Notes: generated by a model not told the origin, from the sequence alone. Positions 36,511 to 45,636 are shown, numbered from the stretch's first letter. The stretch is 64,000 nt of DNA from [Mycobacterium] nativiensis (GCF_020172685.1 NZ_CP083986.1:3805168-3869167), one strand, 5' to 3'. Numbers and translations are program-made.

Positions 36511-36622
36511 CGCGAAGTGCCAGGGAAGTCGGTGTGACTCCGACGCAGGCCCGCTACGGTGTTCCGCGACGCATTCCAGGTGATTGGGAAGCGCCTCGGT
36601 CAGTCCGATTACCGGCTTCGCG
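36511..36622 (+). promoter_or_regulatory. cobalamin riboswitch upstream of the chelatase gene
   Basis: P1 pairs CGCGAAG (36511-36517) with CTTCGCG (36616-36622). The core has GGGAAGTCGGTG followed by GACTCCGAC (hairpin 36528-36544), then GCCCGCTACGGT, a variant of the conserved CCGCNACTGT. A B12-box-like stretch, AGTCCGATTACCGGC, ends the element. The chelatase ATG follows 20 bases later with a GGAG site, so translation control by adenosylcobalamin is expected. Confidence 0.88.
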
Positions 36623-36641
36623 TGACACGAGCGGAGCCTCA

Positions 36642-38609
36642 ATGCAGCAGCTGTACCCGTTTCCTGCCGTCCTCGGCGGCGACCCGGACGCACCGGGCGG
36701 CCTCGACGACATGGCGCTGGCGCTTGTCCTGAGCGCTATCTCCCCCGGTATCGGCGGTGTGCTGATCCGCGGCGAGAAGGGCACCGCGAAATCGACGCTG
36801 GTTCGCGCGCTGGCCCAGGTGCTGCCACCCATCGACGTGGTGTCCGGCGACCGCTTCTCCTCCGATCCCGCTGAGGCGCACCCGCTCTCCCCGGACGGAC
36901 CGTTCCCCGCCGACGCCGACGTCGAGACCCGCCCGGTGCGGCTGGTGGAGCTGCCGGTCGGCGCGACCGAGGACCGTTTGCTCGGCTCGATTCACCTGGA
37001 GCGGGCCCTGGGTGACGGCGTGGTGGAATTCGAGCCCGGGCTGCTGGCCCGCGCCAACCGCGGCATTCTCTACGTTGACGAGGTCAACCTGCTCGCCGAC
37101 CACCTGGTGGACCTGCTGCTGGACGCCGCCGCGATGGGCCGGCTGACGGTGGAGCGCGACTCGGTGTCGGTCACCCACGCCGCACGCTTCGTGATCGTCG
37201 GGACGATGAATCCCGAGGAGGGCGAGCTGCGGCCGCAGTTGCTCGACCGGTTCGGGCTCACGGTCGAGGTTTCCGCGCCGCGCGATCCGGCGTTGCGTGC
37301 CGAGGCGGTGCGACGGCGGCTGGCCTTCGACGCCGACCCCGAGGGTTTCGCCGGGCGCTTTGCCGCGGCCGAGGAGAAGCTGCGGGCCCGGATCCGGCAG
37401 GCGCAGCAACTGCTGCCCCGGGTACTGCTCACCGACACCGCGCTGGTCAAGATCGGTGAGATCTGTGCGGCGTTCGACGTCGACGGTCTGCGCGGCGACA
37501 TCGTCTGTGCCCGTACCGCGGTGGCCCATGCGGCGTGGCAGGGCCGCGACGCGGTCAACGTCGAGGACCTGCGGGTGGCCGCCCGGCTGGCACTGCCGCA
37601 TCGGCGGCGACGCAAGCCGTTCGACGCGCCGGGACTCGACGAGGCCGAACTCGACGAGCTGCTGCCGCCGGAGGATTCCGGCCCCGAGCCCGATCCGGAT
37701 GGTCCCGATGGTCCGGAACCCGACGGTCCCGAGCCGGACGGCGGGAACGCCGCACCGCCTGAGCAGGGGGCACCGGCGCCATCTGGGCCCGGCTCTACCT
37801 CGACGGTGGCCGCCGACTCCCCGTACCGGGCACGGCTTTTCACCGTCGATGGGTTGGGCGCGGGCCGCGCCGGACGACGCAGCCGGGCCCGCACCAGTTC
37901 GGGCCGGCGGATGGGCGCCACCGCGGCGAACTTCGCCGGCGGGCTGCACCTGTTCGAGACGCTGCGGGCCGCCGCACCGCATCAGGGCACACGGGGGCGA
38001 ATCGGCGGCCGAATGATCCTGCGGGCGGACGATCTTCGTCGCGCCGTCCGAGAGGGCCGGGAGGCCAATCTGGTGCTGTTCGTCGTCGACACCTCCGGGT
38101 CGATGGCCGCGGCCGAGCGGATGCGGCACGTCAAGACCGCGATCGCCTCCCTGCTGCTGGACGCCTATCGCCGCCGGGATCGGGTGGCGGTGGTGACGTT
38201 CCGCGGCACGCAGGCGGAGCTGGTGCTGCCGGCGACGGGGTCGGTGGAGATCGCCGCCGTCCGCCTCGACGAGGTGTCCGCGGGCGGCCGCACCCCGCTG
38301 GCCGAGGGCCTGCTCGAAGCCGGCGAGGTGATCCGCCGGGAACGGTTACGCGACCCGGCCTGCCGACCGCTGCTGGTGGTGCTGACCGACGGCCGGGCCA
38401 CCTCCGGCGACGATCCCGTCGGCAGGTCCCACCAGGCCGCGATTCACCTTGCCGACCAGGGATTTTCGGCGGTGGTGGTGGACTGCGAGAACGGCCGGAT
38501 GCGACTCGGGCTGGCGCGCACGCTCGCCGATCGACTACGGGCCGAATACGTCCCGCTGCCGCAGGTGAGCGCCGAGGCGCTCACCGACATCGTGAAGGGA
38601 GCGGCCTGA
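36642..38609 (+). CDS. ChlI/ChlD-type chelatase subunit (putative cobaltochelatase partner of CobN)
   Basis: 655 residues. N-terminal AAA+ ATPase with Walker A GEKGTAKST, Walker B ILYVDEVNLL and the sensor stretch VGTMNPEEGELRPQLLDRF. An acidic Pro/Asp/Gly-rich linker (about 345-385) precedes a C-terminal von Willebrand A domain with the MIDAS motif DTSGSM. This is the fused BchI/BchD form annotated as magnesium chelatase in mycobacteria. With cobN nearby and a cobalamin riboswitch upstream it most likely supplies the ATPase for cobalt insertion in place of CobS/CobT. Overlaps cobO by one base. Confidence 0.9.
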   Translation: MQQLYPFPAVLGGDPDAPGGLDDMALALVLSAISPGIGGVLIRGEKGTAKSTLVRALAQVLPPIDVVSGDRFSSDPAEAHPLSPDGPFPADADVETRPVRLVELPVGATEDRLLGSIHLERALGDGVVEFEPGLLARANRGILYVDEVNLLADHLVDLLLDAAAMGRLTVERDSVSVTHAARFVIVGTMNPEEGELRPQLLDRFGLTVEVSAPRDPALRAEAVRRRLAFDADPEGFAGRFAAAEEKLRARIRQAQQLLPRVLLTDTALVKIGEICAAFDVDGLRGDIVCARTAVAHAAWQGRDAVNVEDLRVAARLALPHRRRRKPFDAPGLDEAELDELLPPEDSGPEPDPDGPDGPEPDGPEPDGGNAAPPEQGAPAPSGPGSTSTVAADSPYRARLFTVDGLGAGRAGRRSRARTSSGRRMGATAANFAGGLHLFETLRAAAPHQGTRGRIGGRMILRADDLRRAVREGREANLVLFVVDTSGSMAAAERMRHVKTAIASLLLDAYRRRDRVAVVTFRGTQAELVLPATGSVEIAAVRLDEVSAGGRTPLAEGLLEAGEVIRRERLRDPACRPLLVVLTDGRATSGDDPVGRSHQAAIHLADQGFSAVVVDCENGRMRLGLARTLADRLRAEYVPLPQVSAEALTDIVKGAA

Positions 38610-39223
38610 TGCCGCAGGGACAGCCGTTGACGGTGCCCGACGACAACCTGACCACGCGTCAGCGGCGTAACCGCCCGCTGCTGATGGTGCACACCGGCGA
38701 CGGCAAGGGGAAGTCCACCGCCGCGTTCGGGATGGCGCTGCGCGGCTGGAGCCAGGGCTTTGACATCGGTGTCTTCCAGTTCGTGAAATCCGCCAAGTGG
38801 CGGGTCGGTGAGCAGACCGTGCTGGAACGCCTTGGCGCCCTGCACGATGACACCGGTGAGGGCGGGCCGGTGCAGTGGCACAAGATGGGTTCGGGGTGGT
38901 CGTGGAGCCGCAAGGCCGGCGGCGTCGAGGATCATGCCGGCGATGCGTTGGCGGGATGGAACGAGATCAAGCGTCGCCTCGCTGAGCAGAGCCACGACCT
39001 GTACGTGCTCGACGAGTTCACCTATCCGATCAACTGGGGCTGGGTGGATGTCGACGACGTCGTTGAGACATTGCGCAACCGGCCCGGGCATCAGCACGTG
39101 GTGATCACCGGCCGTCGCGCCGACCCTCGATTGATCGAGATTGCCGACCTGGTCACCGAGATGACCAAGATCAAGCATCCGATGGACGTCGGCCAGAAGG
39201 GCCAGCGCGGCATTGAGTGGTAA
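38609..39223 (+). CDS. cobO: corrinoid adenosyltransferase
   Basis: 204 residues, CobA/BtuR/CobO family. The P-loop is MVHTGDGKGKSTAAFGMALRG; LDEFTYPINWGW and VVITGRRADPRLIEIADLVTEM are diagnostic. Transfers the 5'-deoxyadenosyl group of ATP to Co(I) of cobyrinic acid a,c-diamide. Second gene of the riboswitch-led operon. Confidence 0.96.
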   Translation: MPQGQPLTVPDDNLTTRQRRNRPLLMVHTGDGKGKSTAAFGMALRGWSQGFDIGVFQFVKSAKWRVGEQTVLERLGALHDDTGEGGPVQWHKMGSGWSWSRKAGGVEDHAGDALAGWNEIKRRLAEQSHDLYVLDEFTYPINWGWVDVDDVVETLRNRPGHQHVVITGRRADPRLIEIADLVTEMTKIKHPMDVGQKGQRGIEW

Positions 39224-39227
39224 AGGC

Positions 39228-41582
39228 ATGGTTCCTTTGCCTCCTCGTCTGGTGGTGGCCGCGCCCGCATCCGGGCACGGCAAGACCACAGTGGCGGTCG
39301 GGGTGATGGCGGCACTGACCGCGCGTGGCCTGCGAGTCAGCGGGCACAAGGTGGGCCCGGACTACATCGACCCGGGCTATCACGCGTTGGCGACCGGGCG
39401 TCCGGCCCGCAACCTGGATCCGTATCTGGTCGGCGCGGACCGGATCGTGCCGCTGCTGCTGCACGGTTCCGCCGGTGCGGATATCGCCGTGATCGAAGGC
39501 GTGATGGGACTTTTCGACGGCCGGCTCGGTTCGGGCGGTGAGGCCTCCACCGCGCACGTCGCGGCGCTTACCGCAAGCCCGGTGCTGTTGGTCGCCGACA
39601 TCTCACATGCCTCCCGGACCCACGCGGCGGTGGTGGCGGGCCTGGCCGGCTTCGACCCGGCGGTGCGGATCGCCGGTGTCGTGCTCAACCAGGCGGGCAG
39701 CGCCCGGCACGCCGACGAAGTCGTCGCAGCGTTGCGCCCCACCGGAATTCCGGTACTCGGGGTGCTACCTCGGGATGCGGATATCGAGACGCCGTCGCGG
39801 CATCTCGGGCTGGTGCCGGCCGCCGAACGCGACGAGTCCGGTGCCGTGCTGCAGCGGCTGGCCCGGCTGATCGAGCAGCACGTGGACCTCGATGCGGTAT
39901 CCGCGATGGCGCGCCAGGCACCGGATCTGGCGGGCGCGGCCTGGGATCCTGCCGTCGAGGTGCACGCCGGGTCCTCAGCGCGGCCCGTGGTGGCCGTGGC
40001 CGGCGGGCGGGCATTCACGTTCGGCTACACCGAGACATTCGAGTTGCTGCGCGCCGCGGGGTGCGAGGTGGCCTGCTTCGATCCGCTCACCGATGCGGGC
40101 CTGCCGGCCGGGACCGCCGGCATCTATCTGGGCGGTGGATTCCCGGAGGTATACGCCGCCGAACTGGCCGCCAACACCGCACTTCTCGGTGCGCTGCGGG
40201 AGGCTGTTGCGGCGGGAATGCCGACCGTCGCCGAGTGCGGCGGGCTGGCGTACCTGTGCCGCAATGTCGGTGAGGTCGCCGGAGTCGGGGCACTGGACGC
40301 CGCCGCGGCGATGTCGCCGCGCCTGACATTGGGCTACCGCACCGCCACCGCCCCGGCCGACAACCTGCTGGCGCGGGCCGGTGACCGGGTGACCGGACAC
40401 GAGTTCCACCGCACCCGTGTCGCTTTCTCCTGCCCGGTGGACCCCGCCTGGCAGCTGCCGGACGGCCCCGATGGTGTCGCCGGCCCCAGCCTGCACGCGT
40501 CCTATCTGCACACCCACTGGGCCGGGTATCCGCGGCTGGCCCAGCATTTCGCCGACGCGGTGCACGCATTCACCGGACCGGATCTGCACCATCACGGCGA
40601 CGTCGAGGCGAAGCCCGGACTGCTCGACTTCGCGGTGAACGTCTACACCGGGCCGCGTCCGGACTGGCTCGATGCCGCCCTGCACGCCTCGCTGCAGGAC
40701 GCCACCGCGTACCCGGACGCCTCCGCGGCCCGCGACGCGCTGGCCGCCCGGCACGGTCTTCCGTCCACCGAAGTGCTGCCCACCGCGGGCGCCTCCGAAG
40801 CCTTCGACCTGGTGGCGCGGCTGCGGCGGTGGCGCCGGCCGGTGGTGATCCACCCGCAGTACACCGGGCCGCATGCGGCGCTGGCTGCCGCCGGCCACCG
40901 TGTCGACACGGTGCTGTGCCGGCCCGAGGACGGTTTCGCCCTGCACCCTGCCGAAGTACCCGATGACGCCGACCTCGTCGTCGTCGGCAACCCGACCAAC
41001 CCCACCGGGGTCCTGCACCCTGCCGAGACGCTGCGCCGGCTGCTGCGACCGGGCCGGGTGGTGCTGGTCGACGAGGCGTTCCTCGACGCCATTCCGGGCG
41101 AGCCGGAAACCCTGTCCGGGGAGCGGCATCCGGGGCTGTTGGTGAGCCGCAGCCTGACCAAACACTGGTCGATCCCCGGGGTGCGGGCAGGGTATCTGCT
41201 CGGTGATCCCGGGCTGATCGCCGCCGCGGCACGGCTACAGGTTCCCTGGTCGGTGTCGGCTCCGGCGCTGGCCGCCATGGTGTCCTGCTCCGATGAGCGG
41301 GCGTTGGCTGAAAGTGAGCTTCGGGCCGGGCAATTGGCATTGTGGCGCTGCGAGTTGGACAAGGCCCTTACCGCCCGCGGAGTGCCGTTCGTCGCGGGTT
41401 CGGCACCCTATGTGCTGGCCCGGGTCGGCGACGGCGTGCATAGAGCGCTGCGGGAGAACGGGATCGCGGTTCGGCGGGCCGACACCTTCCCCGGCCTCGA
41501 CTCCACCTGGGTGCGAATCGCGGTTCGGCCGCCGGAGTTGACCGATCAGCTGCTGGCCGCCCTCGACCGGATTCCGCGGTGA
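39228..41582 (+). CDS. cobB: fused cobyrinic acid a,c-diamide synthase - threonine-phosphate decarboxylase-like
   Basis: 784 residues. CobB part (1-455): P-loop VVAAPASGHGKTTVAVGVMAAL, ligand motif HKVGPDYIDPGYH, and a class I amidotransferase domain with Cys in AECGGLAYL and His in HASYLHTHWAGYP. CobC part (about 470-784): aminotransferase fold with VVVGNPTNPTG, LVDEAFLDAIPGE and the PLP lysine in SRSLTKHWSIPGVRAGYLLGD. The first amidates side chains a and c; the second makes (R)-1-amino-2-propanol phosphate or acts on a related substrate. In M. tuberculosis these are separate genes. ATG at 39228, four bases after cobO. Confidence 0.93.
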   Translation: MVPLPPRLVVAAPASGHGKTTVAVGVMAALTARGLRVSGHKVGPDYIDPGYHALATGRPARNLDPYLVGADRIVPLLLHGSAGADIAVIEGVMGLFDGRLGSGGEASTAHVAALTASPVLLVADISHASRTHAAVVAGLAGFDPAVRIAGVVLNQAGSARHADEVVAALRPTGIPVLGVLPRDADIETPSRHLGLVPAAERDESGAVLQRLARLIEQHVDLDAVSAMARQAPDLAGAAWDPAVEVHAGSSARPVVAVAGGRAFTFGYTETFELLRAAGCEVACFDPLTDAGLPAGTAGIYLGGGFPEVYAAELAANTALLGALREAVAAGMPTVAECGGLAYLCRNVGEVAGVGALDAAAAMSPRLTLGYRTATAPADNLLARAGDRVTGHEFHRTRVAFSCPVDPAWQLPDGPDGVAGPSLHASYLHTHWAGYPRLAQHFADAVHAFTGPDLHHHGDVEAKPGLLDFAVNVYTGPRPDWLDAALHASLQDATAYPDASAARDALAARHGLPSTEVLPTAGASEAFDLVARLRRWRRPVVIHPQYTGPHAALAAAGHRVDTVLCRPEDGFALHPAEVPDDADLVVVGNPTNPTGVLHPAETLRRLLRPGRVVLVDEAFLDAIPGEPETLSGERHPGLLVSRSLTKHWSIPGVRAGYLLGDPGLIAAAARLQVPWSVSAPALAAMVSCSDERALAESELRAGQLALWRCELDKALTARGVPFVAGSAPYVLARVGDGVHRALRENGIAVRRADTFPGLDSTWVRIAVRPPELTDQLLAALDRIPR

Positions 41583-42505
41583 TGCAGGCCCGGGCTCTCG
41601 GGCTGATACTCGGCTACGCAGCCGATCAGCTCTGGGGCGATCCGCGCCGGCTGCACCCGGTCGCCGGGCTGGGGACGTGCGCGCAGTGGTTGGAGCGTCG
41701 GACTTACCGCGACAGCCGGGCCGGCGGCGTCGGGCATGTGCTGGTGCTGGCCGGAGGCGCCACTGCGCTGGCCTATCTCACCGAGCGCTTAGCTCGTGAT
41801 CCGTTGGCGCGCACCGCCTTGACCGCCGCGGTCACCTGGGCGGTGCTGGGTGGCCGCTCGCTGGAACGCGAGGCGCGGGCGGTGCAGGAGTTTCTGGACG
41901 CCGGGGACATCGAGCGGGCTCGTGTTCTGGTGCGCAATCTGGTCGGCCGCGACACCGCCACGCTGAGCCCGAATGAGATCGCCCGTGCGGTGGTCGAATC
42001 CGTCGCGGAGAACACTTCCGACGCGGTGGTGGCCTCGTTCGTCTGGGGTGCGGCGGTGGGAGTTCCAGGCCTGGTGGCACACCGCGTCGCCAACACTCTG
42101 GACGCGATGATCGGCCACCGCAACGCCCGCTACGAGCGCTTCGGCTGGGCGGCTGCCCGGTTGGACGATGCGCTGGGCCTGCCCGCCTCCCGGATGAGCG
42201 GTGTACTGACCGCTGCGGCGGGCCCGGATCCTGTCGGCGCACTGCGCGCATGGCGCCGCGATGCCCGGCACCATCCCAGCCCCAACGCCGGGGTCGCCGA
42301 GGCCACCTTCGCCGGCGCCTTGGGACTGCAGCTCGGTGGCGTCAACGTCTACTACGGGAACAGGCGCGAGGAGCGGGTCCTGATGGGCAATGGCCGGCCG
42401 CCTTCGCCGCCGGACATTCCGCGGGCGGTCCGGTTGGCTCGACGAGTGGGCCTGGGTGCGATGCTCAGTGCGGCGGCGTTCTGTCTGGCTGGGCGCAGGA
42501 GGTAA
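41582..42505 (+). CDS. cobD: adenosylcobinamide-phosphate synthase
   Basis: 307 residues, CobD/CbiB integral membrane family. Hallmarks: GYAADQLWGDPRRLHPVAGLG, ARAVVESVAENTSDAVVASFVWGAAVGVPG, RVANTLDAMIGHRN and HHPSPNAGVAEATFAGALGLQLGGVNVYYG. Attaches the aminopropanol arm to adenosylcobyric acid, using the product made by the CobC activity fused upstream. ATG overlaps the cobBC stop. Confidence 0.95.
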   Translation: MQARALGLILGYAADQLWGDPRRLHPVAGLGTCAQWLERRTYRDSRAGGVGHVLVLAGGATALAYLTERLARDPLARTALTAAVTWAVLGGRSLEREARAVQEFLDAGDIERARVLVRNLVGRDTATLSPNEIARAVVESVAENTSDAVVASFVWGAAVGVPGLVAHRVANTLDAMIGHRNARYERFGWAAARLDDALGLPASRMSGVLTAAAGPDPVGALRAWRRDARHHPSPNAGVAEATFAGALGLQLGGVNVYYGNRREERVLMGNGRPPSPPDIPRAVRLARRVGLGAMLSAAAFCLAGRRR

Positions 42506-42507
42506 CC

Positions 42508-42945
42508 GTGACGAACCCCGACGGCGTCGAGTTCTCGGCGGACGGCGCGCGGGTGGATCGCGACTGGCTCTGGAATGAGCTTGTCGAGCACACCTATTGG
42601 GCGAAGTACCGCACCCGCGCCATGTTCGACCGTCAACTCGACTGTGCCTGGCGGGTGGTGGGCGCCTACCGGGCCGACGACGGGGCGATGATCGGCTTCT
42701 GCCGGGCGTTCTCCGACGGCGCGGCCATGGCCTACCTGGCCGATGTCTACGTTTCGCGTTCGGAACGAGGTCGCGAGATCGGCAAGGGACTGTTGCGCAT
42801 GATGATCGACGAGGGCCCCGGACGCGACTTTCGGTGGATACTGCACACCGGCGACGCGCACAGCCTCTACGCGCAGTTCGATTTCGCCGCTCCCGATGCG
42901 ACGTTCATGGAACGCCGGCCGCGGCTGCCGCATGTTCGGGACTGA
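42508..42945 (+). CDS. GNAT-family N-acetyltransferase
   Basis: 145 residues. The acetyl-CoA region is MAYLADVYVSRSERGREIGKGLLRMMID (motif A, degenerate R/Q-x-x-G-x-G/A). The remainder (TYWAKYRTRAMFDRQLDCAWRVVGAY) matches the small GNAT family with the 'HTYWA' opening. A near-ideal AGGAGGT ribosome-binding site at 42497-42503 precedes the GTG. Immediately after cobD but with no evident B12 role. Confidence 0.85.
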   Translation: MTNPDGVEFSADGARVDRDWLWNELVEHTYWAKYRTRAMFDRQLDCAWRVVGAYRADDGAMIGFCRAFSDGAAMAYLADVYVSRSERGREIGKGLLRMMIDEGPGRDFRWILHTGDAHSLYAQFDFAAPDATFMERRPRLPHVRD

Positions 42946-42952
42946 CCCGCGT

Positions 42953-43354
42953 TCAGCTGTGATTGATCAGATCGGTGACGTGGCCCGTTTCGTTCGACCG
43001 GACGCGGCTGAAAGCCATGGACTTCAGCCGCCACGTCGTGACCTGCCCGTCGGGGCCGGTCAACGTTCCGGCATCAAGCGCTTCGCCGATGAGACGCCGG
43101 ACGCGTGGCTCGTCGGCGGCGTCGGCGGCGAACAACACCCGCAGCACGACTTCATCGCCGACGACCCGGTTGGCGATGTGGTGCGCCGCCAGTGGGCACG
43201 GCGGCGGGTGATTCCAGCTGCCGCACAGCGCCTTGGTGATGGCGCCGCCGGGCGCGTTCGGACTGCCACCGGGTTGCATCACCACGACCGCGTCATGGGC
43301 GTAGGCACGGCGAACCACGGGTTCGATGTTATCCACAGTTGAGGGTTCATCCAC
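42953..43354 (-). CDS. conserved hypothetical protein
   Basis: 133 residues from a GTG at 43354 (another GTG at 43336 is possible). The sequence is compositionally like a real gene, with GGAITKALCGSWNHPPPCPLAAHHIANRV, containing His/Cys-rich stretches (CGSWNHPPPCPLAAHH) that might bind metal, and RVLFAADAADEPRVRRLIGEAL. I do not recognise a family. Convergent with the acetyltransferase gene, seven bases apart. Confidence 0.65.
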   Translation of the reverse strand: MDEPSTVDNIEPVVRRAYAHDAVVVMQPGGSPNAPGGAITKALCGSWNHPPPCPLAAHHIANRVVGDEVVLRVLFAADAADEPRVRRLIGEALDAGTLTGPDGQVTTWRLKSMAFSRVRSNETGHVTDLINHS

Positions 43355-43418
43355 AGCCTGAGCGTTCCGCGGGTTCTCGGTGGCCTGAGTTGTCGGGGGC
43401 GATTTCTAGCGTCGGGGT

Positions 43419-44786
43419 ATGGCAACAGGTTTGGGTGCGCCGGCGGCGCGGGAGCAGATCTGCATAGCTCTCGGCGCCATCGATGCCGCCCATGAGGTGT
43501 TGCGCGCGACCTCTTCAGATTTGGTGGGCACTGACTTTCGGGTGGACATGGCTGACCGACTGGAAACTCAGGACCGCATCAATCGTGGGTTGATGTACCG
43601 GATCTTCGGGGAGTTGGCCGCCCCGTCGGATGGGGACGGCTCGATCATCGCGGTACGCGCCGCCCTGTGGAAGCGGCTGCGGATCACCCCACGCGAGATC
43701 ACCCGCCGCTGCCGATTGGCCGCCCGGATTCGGGGCAGGCACTCGCTGACCGGTACGCACATCGCACCGGAGTTGCCGGCCCTGGCAGAGGCGGTCGAAA
43801 CCGGGGTGGTTGGAGAGGACCACATCCGGGCGGTGTGCCAGGCCGTCGACGTGCTGCCCGCCTCGGTGGCGCCGGCCGAGGTGGCTCAGGCCGAAGCCAC
43901 CCTGGTCGAGCACGCCGCCCGCGTCGATGCCGGCGTGGTGGCCAAGCTGGGGCAGCGCATCGCCGACCACCTCAACCCCGACGGACTGTTCAGCGACGAA
44001 GACCGCGCCCGGCGCCGGGGACTGACGCTGGGCCGGCAGGGCCCCGATGGCATGTCGAAGCTCTCCGGGCTCCTGGACCCGCAGGCCCGCGCCTACTTCG
44101 AAGCGGTGGCCGCGGCGGTACGGCCCGGACACCGCCAACCCGACGGCGCGGCGGGCCCCGATGAGCGCAGTTGCGCCCAACGCAATCACGACGCCCTCAA
44201 ACTGGCCCTGGCCACCGCGCTCTCGTCGGGCGAGCTCGGCACCCACCGCGGCCATCCGGTCACCGTGGTCGTGTCCACCACCCTGGCCGAACTCAACCAG
44301 GCCGCCCACGCCGTCACCGACCCGACCATCCCGATGCCGCCGTGGGCCCACACCGGCGGCGGATCCCGGTTGCCGATGCGCGACCTGATCGCCATGGCCG
44401 CCAACGCGATCCACTACCTAGCCGTCTTCGACGACCACACTGCGCGACCGTTGTATCTGGGCCGGCAAAAACGCATCGCCACCACCGACCAGCGCCTGAT
44501 CTGCTACGCCCGCGACCGGGGTTGCACGCGGCCCAATTGCTTGGTGCCGGGCTATCACTGCGAAGTCCACCACTCACCGGACTGGACCCCCAACGGCCGC
44601 ACCGACGCCGACAAACTGCACTTCGCCTGCGGCCCCGACCACGCCGCCGCCACCGAAGGCCGCCAGCAGACCACCGTCACCGAATCCGGCCGCCTGGGCT
44701 GGACCGACGGCAGCACCCCGCCGCAGATCAATCACGCCCACCACCCCGAAGAGCTCCTCCGCGGCGACCCCGACCCACCGGAGTGA
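43419..44786 (+). CDS. 13E12-type DUF222/HNH endonuclease family protein
   Basis: 455 residues. N-terminal DUF222 domain (helical, with ITRRCRLAARIRGRHSLTGTHIAPELPALAEAVETGVVGEDHIRAV) and a C-terminal HNH module: YARDRGCTRPNCLVPGYHCEVHHSPDWTPNGRTDADKLHFACGPDH, including paired Cys and the EVHH nuclease core. This is the multicopy mycobacterial 13E12 repeat family, thought to be mobile or homing-related; function unproven. It splits the cobalamin gene region. Confidence 0.93.
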   Translation: MATGLGAPAAREQICIALGAIDAAHEVLRATSSDLVGTDFRVDMADRLETQDRINRGLMYRIFGELAAPSDGDGSIIAVRAALWKRLRITPREITRRCRLAARIRGRHSLTGTHIAPELPALAEAVETGVVGEDHIRAVCQAVDVLPASVAPAEVAQAEATLVEHAARVDAGVVAKLGQRIADHLNPDGLFSDEDRARRRGLTLGRQGPDGMSKLSGLLDPQARAYFEAVAAAVRPGHRQPDGAAGPDERSCAQRNHDALKLALATALSSGELGTHRGHPVTVVVSTTLAELNQAAHAVTDPTIPMPPWAHTGGGSRLPMRDLIAMAANAIHYLAVFDDHTARPLYLGRQKRIATTDQRLICYARDRGCTRPNCLVPGYHCEVHHSPDWTPNGRTDADKLHFACGPDHAAATEGRQQTTVTESGRLGWTDGSTPPQINHAHHPEELLRGDPDPPE

Positions 44787-44802
44787 CGGACAGCGGGTTG
44801 GC

Positions 44803-45228
44803 TTACGGCTCGGTTCTGCTCAGCTCGATGACGGGGATGATCCGATCGGTGCGTTCCCGATATGTGGCGAAGCCGGGATAGCGCTCGGCCTGGATCGCAT
44901 ACAGGCGATCGTGTTCGGCGCCGGTGATCTCGGTGGCGGTGACGGGATAGGTTTCGGTGCCGACCTCGACGGTGGCCGACGGGTTCGCCCGCAGGTTGTG
45001 ATACCAGCTCGGATGATTGTCCTTGCCCTCGTTGGAGGCGAACACGATGATCCGGTCGCCCTCGGGCAGGTACATCATCGGGCTGGTGCGGGGCTGTCCG
45101 GACTTGGCCCCGACAGTGGTCAGCAGCAGGACCGGGGCCCCATCGAATGCGCCGCCCAGCGTGCCGCCGCTGGCACGGAACTCGGCGATGTTACGCGCGT
45201 TGAACTCCAGCGTCCGCTTCGCGTCCAC
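44803..45228 (-). CDS. Ddn-type F420-dependent nitroreductase family protein
   Basis: 141 residues, deazaflavin-dependent split-barrel fold. Diagnostic segments are NIAEFRASGGTLGGAFDGAPVLLLTTVGAKSGQPRTSPMMYL, VFASNEGKDNHPSWYHNLRANPSATVEVG and the terminal RYPGFATYRERTDRIIPVIEL. Uses F420H2; these enzymes protect quinones and can reduce nitroimidazoles. GTG start with a GGGAG site; 11 bases downstream of the ABM gene, so co-transcribed. Confidence 0.92.
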   Translation of the reverse strand: MDAKRTLEFNARNIAEFRASGGTLGGAFDGAPVLLLTTVGAKSGQPRTSPMMYLPEGDRIIVFASNEGKDNHPSWYHNLRANPSATVEVGTETYPVTATEITGAEHDRLYAIQAERYPGFATYRERTDRIIPVIELSRTEP

Positions 45229-45239
45229 GGCTGTTCTCC

Positions 45240-45530
45240 CTAGTCGATGCCGACGAAGTGCTCGATGGTCGGCGCGGATTCGTAAAACCCGTGCAACAAC
45301 TCGCGCCACTGCCCGAACTCCGGCGACTTCCGGAATCCCTCGGTGTGGGCCTCCACGCTCTCCCACTGGACCAGCAGTAGGTACAGGTTCGGCGACTCGA
45401 CCGAACGGGACATCGAGATCCCCAGAAATCCGGGCTGGGCCGCGATCAGCGGCCGCGCCTTGGCGAACGCTGCTTCGAACTCGGCTTCGGCGCCAGGACG
45501 GATGGGCAGGACACCATGCTCCACAATCAC
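45240..45530 (-). CDS. antibiotic biosynthesis monooxygenase (ABM) domain protein
   Basis: 96 residues, dimeric alpha+beta-barrel ABM fold: MIVEHGVLPIRPGAEAEFEAAFAKARPLIAAQPGFLG, then YLLLVQWESVEAHTEGFRKSPEF and the terminal HFYE-type helix. Start GTG at 45530 gives VIVEHG; longer readings are unlikely. Substrate unknown. First gene of an ABM-Ddn pair. Confidence 0.85.
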   Translation of the reverse strand: MIVEHGVLPIRPGAEAEFEAAFAKARPLIAAQPGFLGISMSRSVESPNLYLLLVQWESVEAHTEGFRKSPEFGQWRELLHGFYESAPTIEHFVGID

Positions 45531-45580
45531 GCCTGCCAGTCTGCCGCACCGGATGTGGCGAGGATTACCGCCCTCCCGAC

Positions 45581-45636
45581 TTGTCTGTAACTCAAGTACA
45601 CAGATATGTTGTCTGCAACCGACCGACACAGATATC
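45581..45636. repeat. two diverged 28-bp direct repeats in a divergent promoter region
   Basis: Units 45581-45608 and 45609-45636 match at about 21 of 28 positions. Each starts TTGTCTG-T/C-AAC and ends ACACAGATAT. They sit between the ABM gene and the membrane protein and overlap the ATG at 45606, which is why a later start is preferred for that gene. Spacing and symmetry suggest paired binding sites. Confidence 0.6.
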
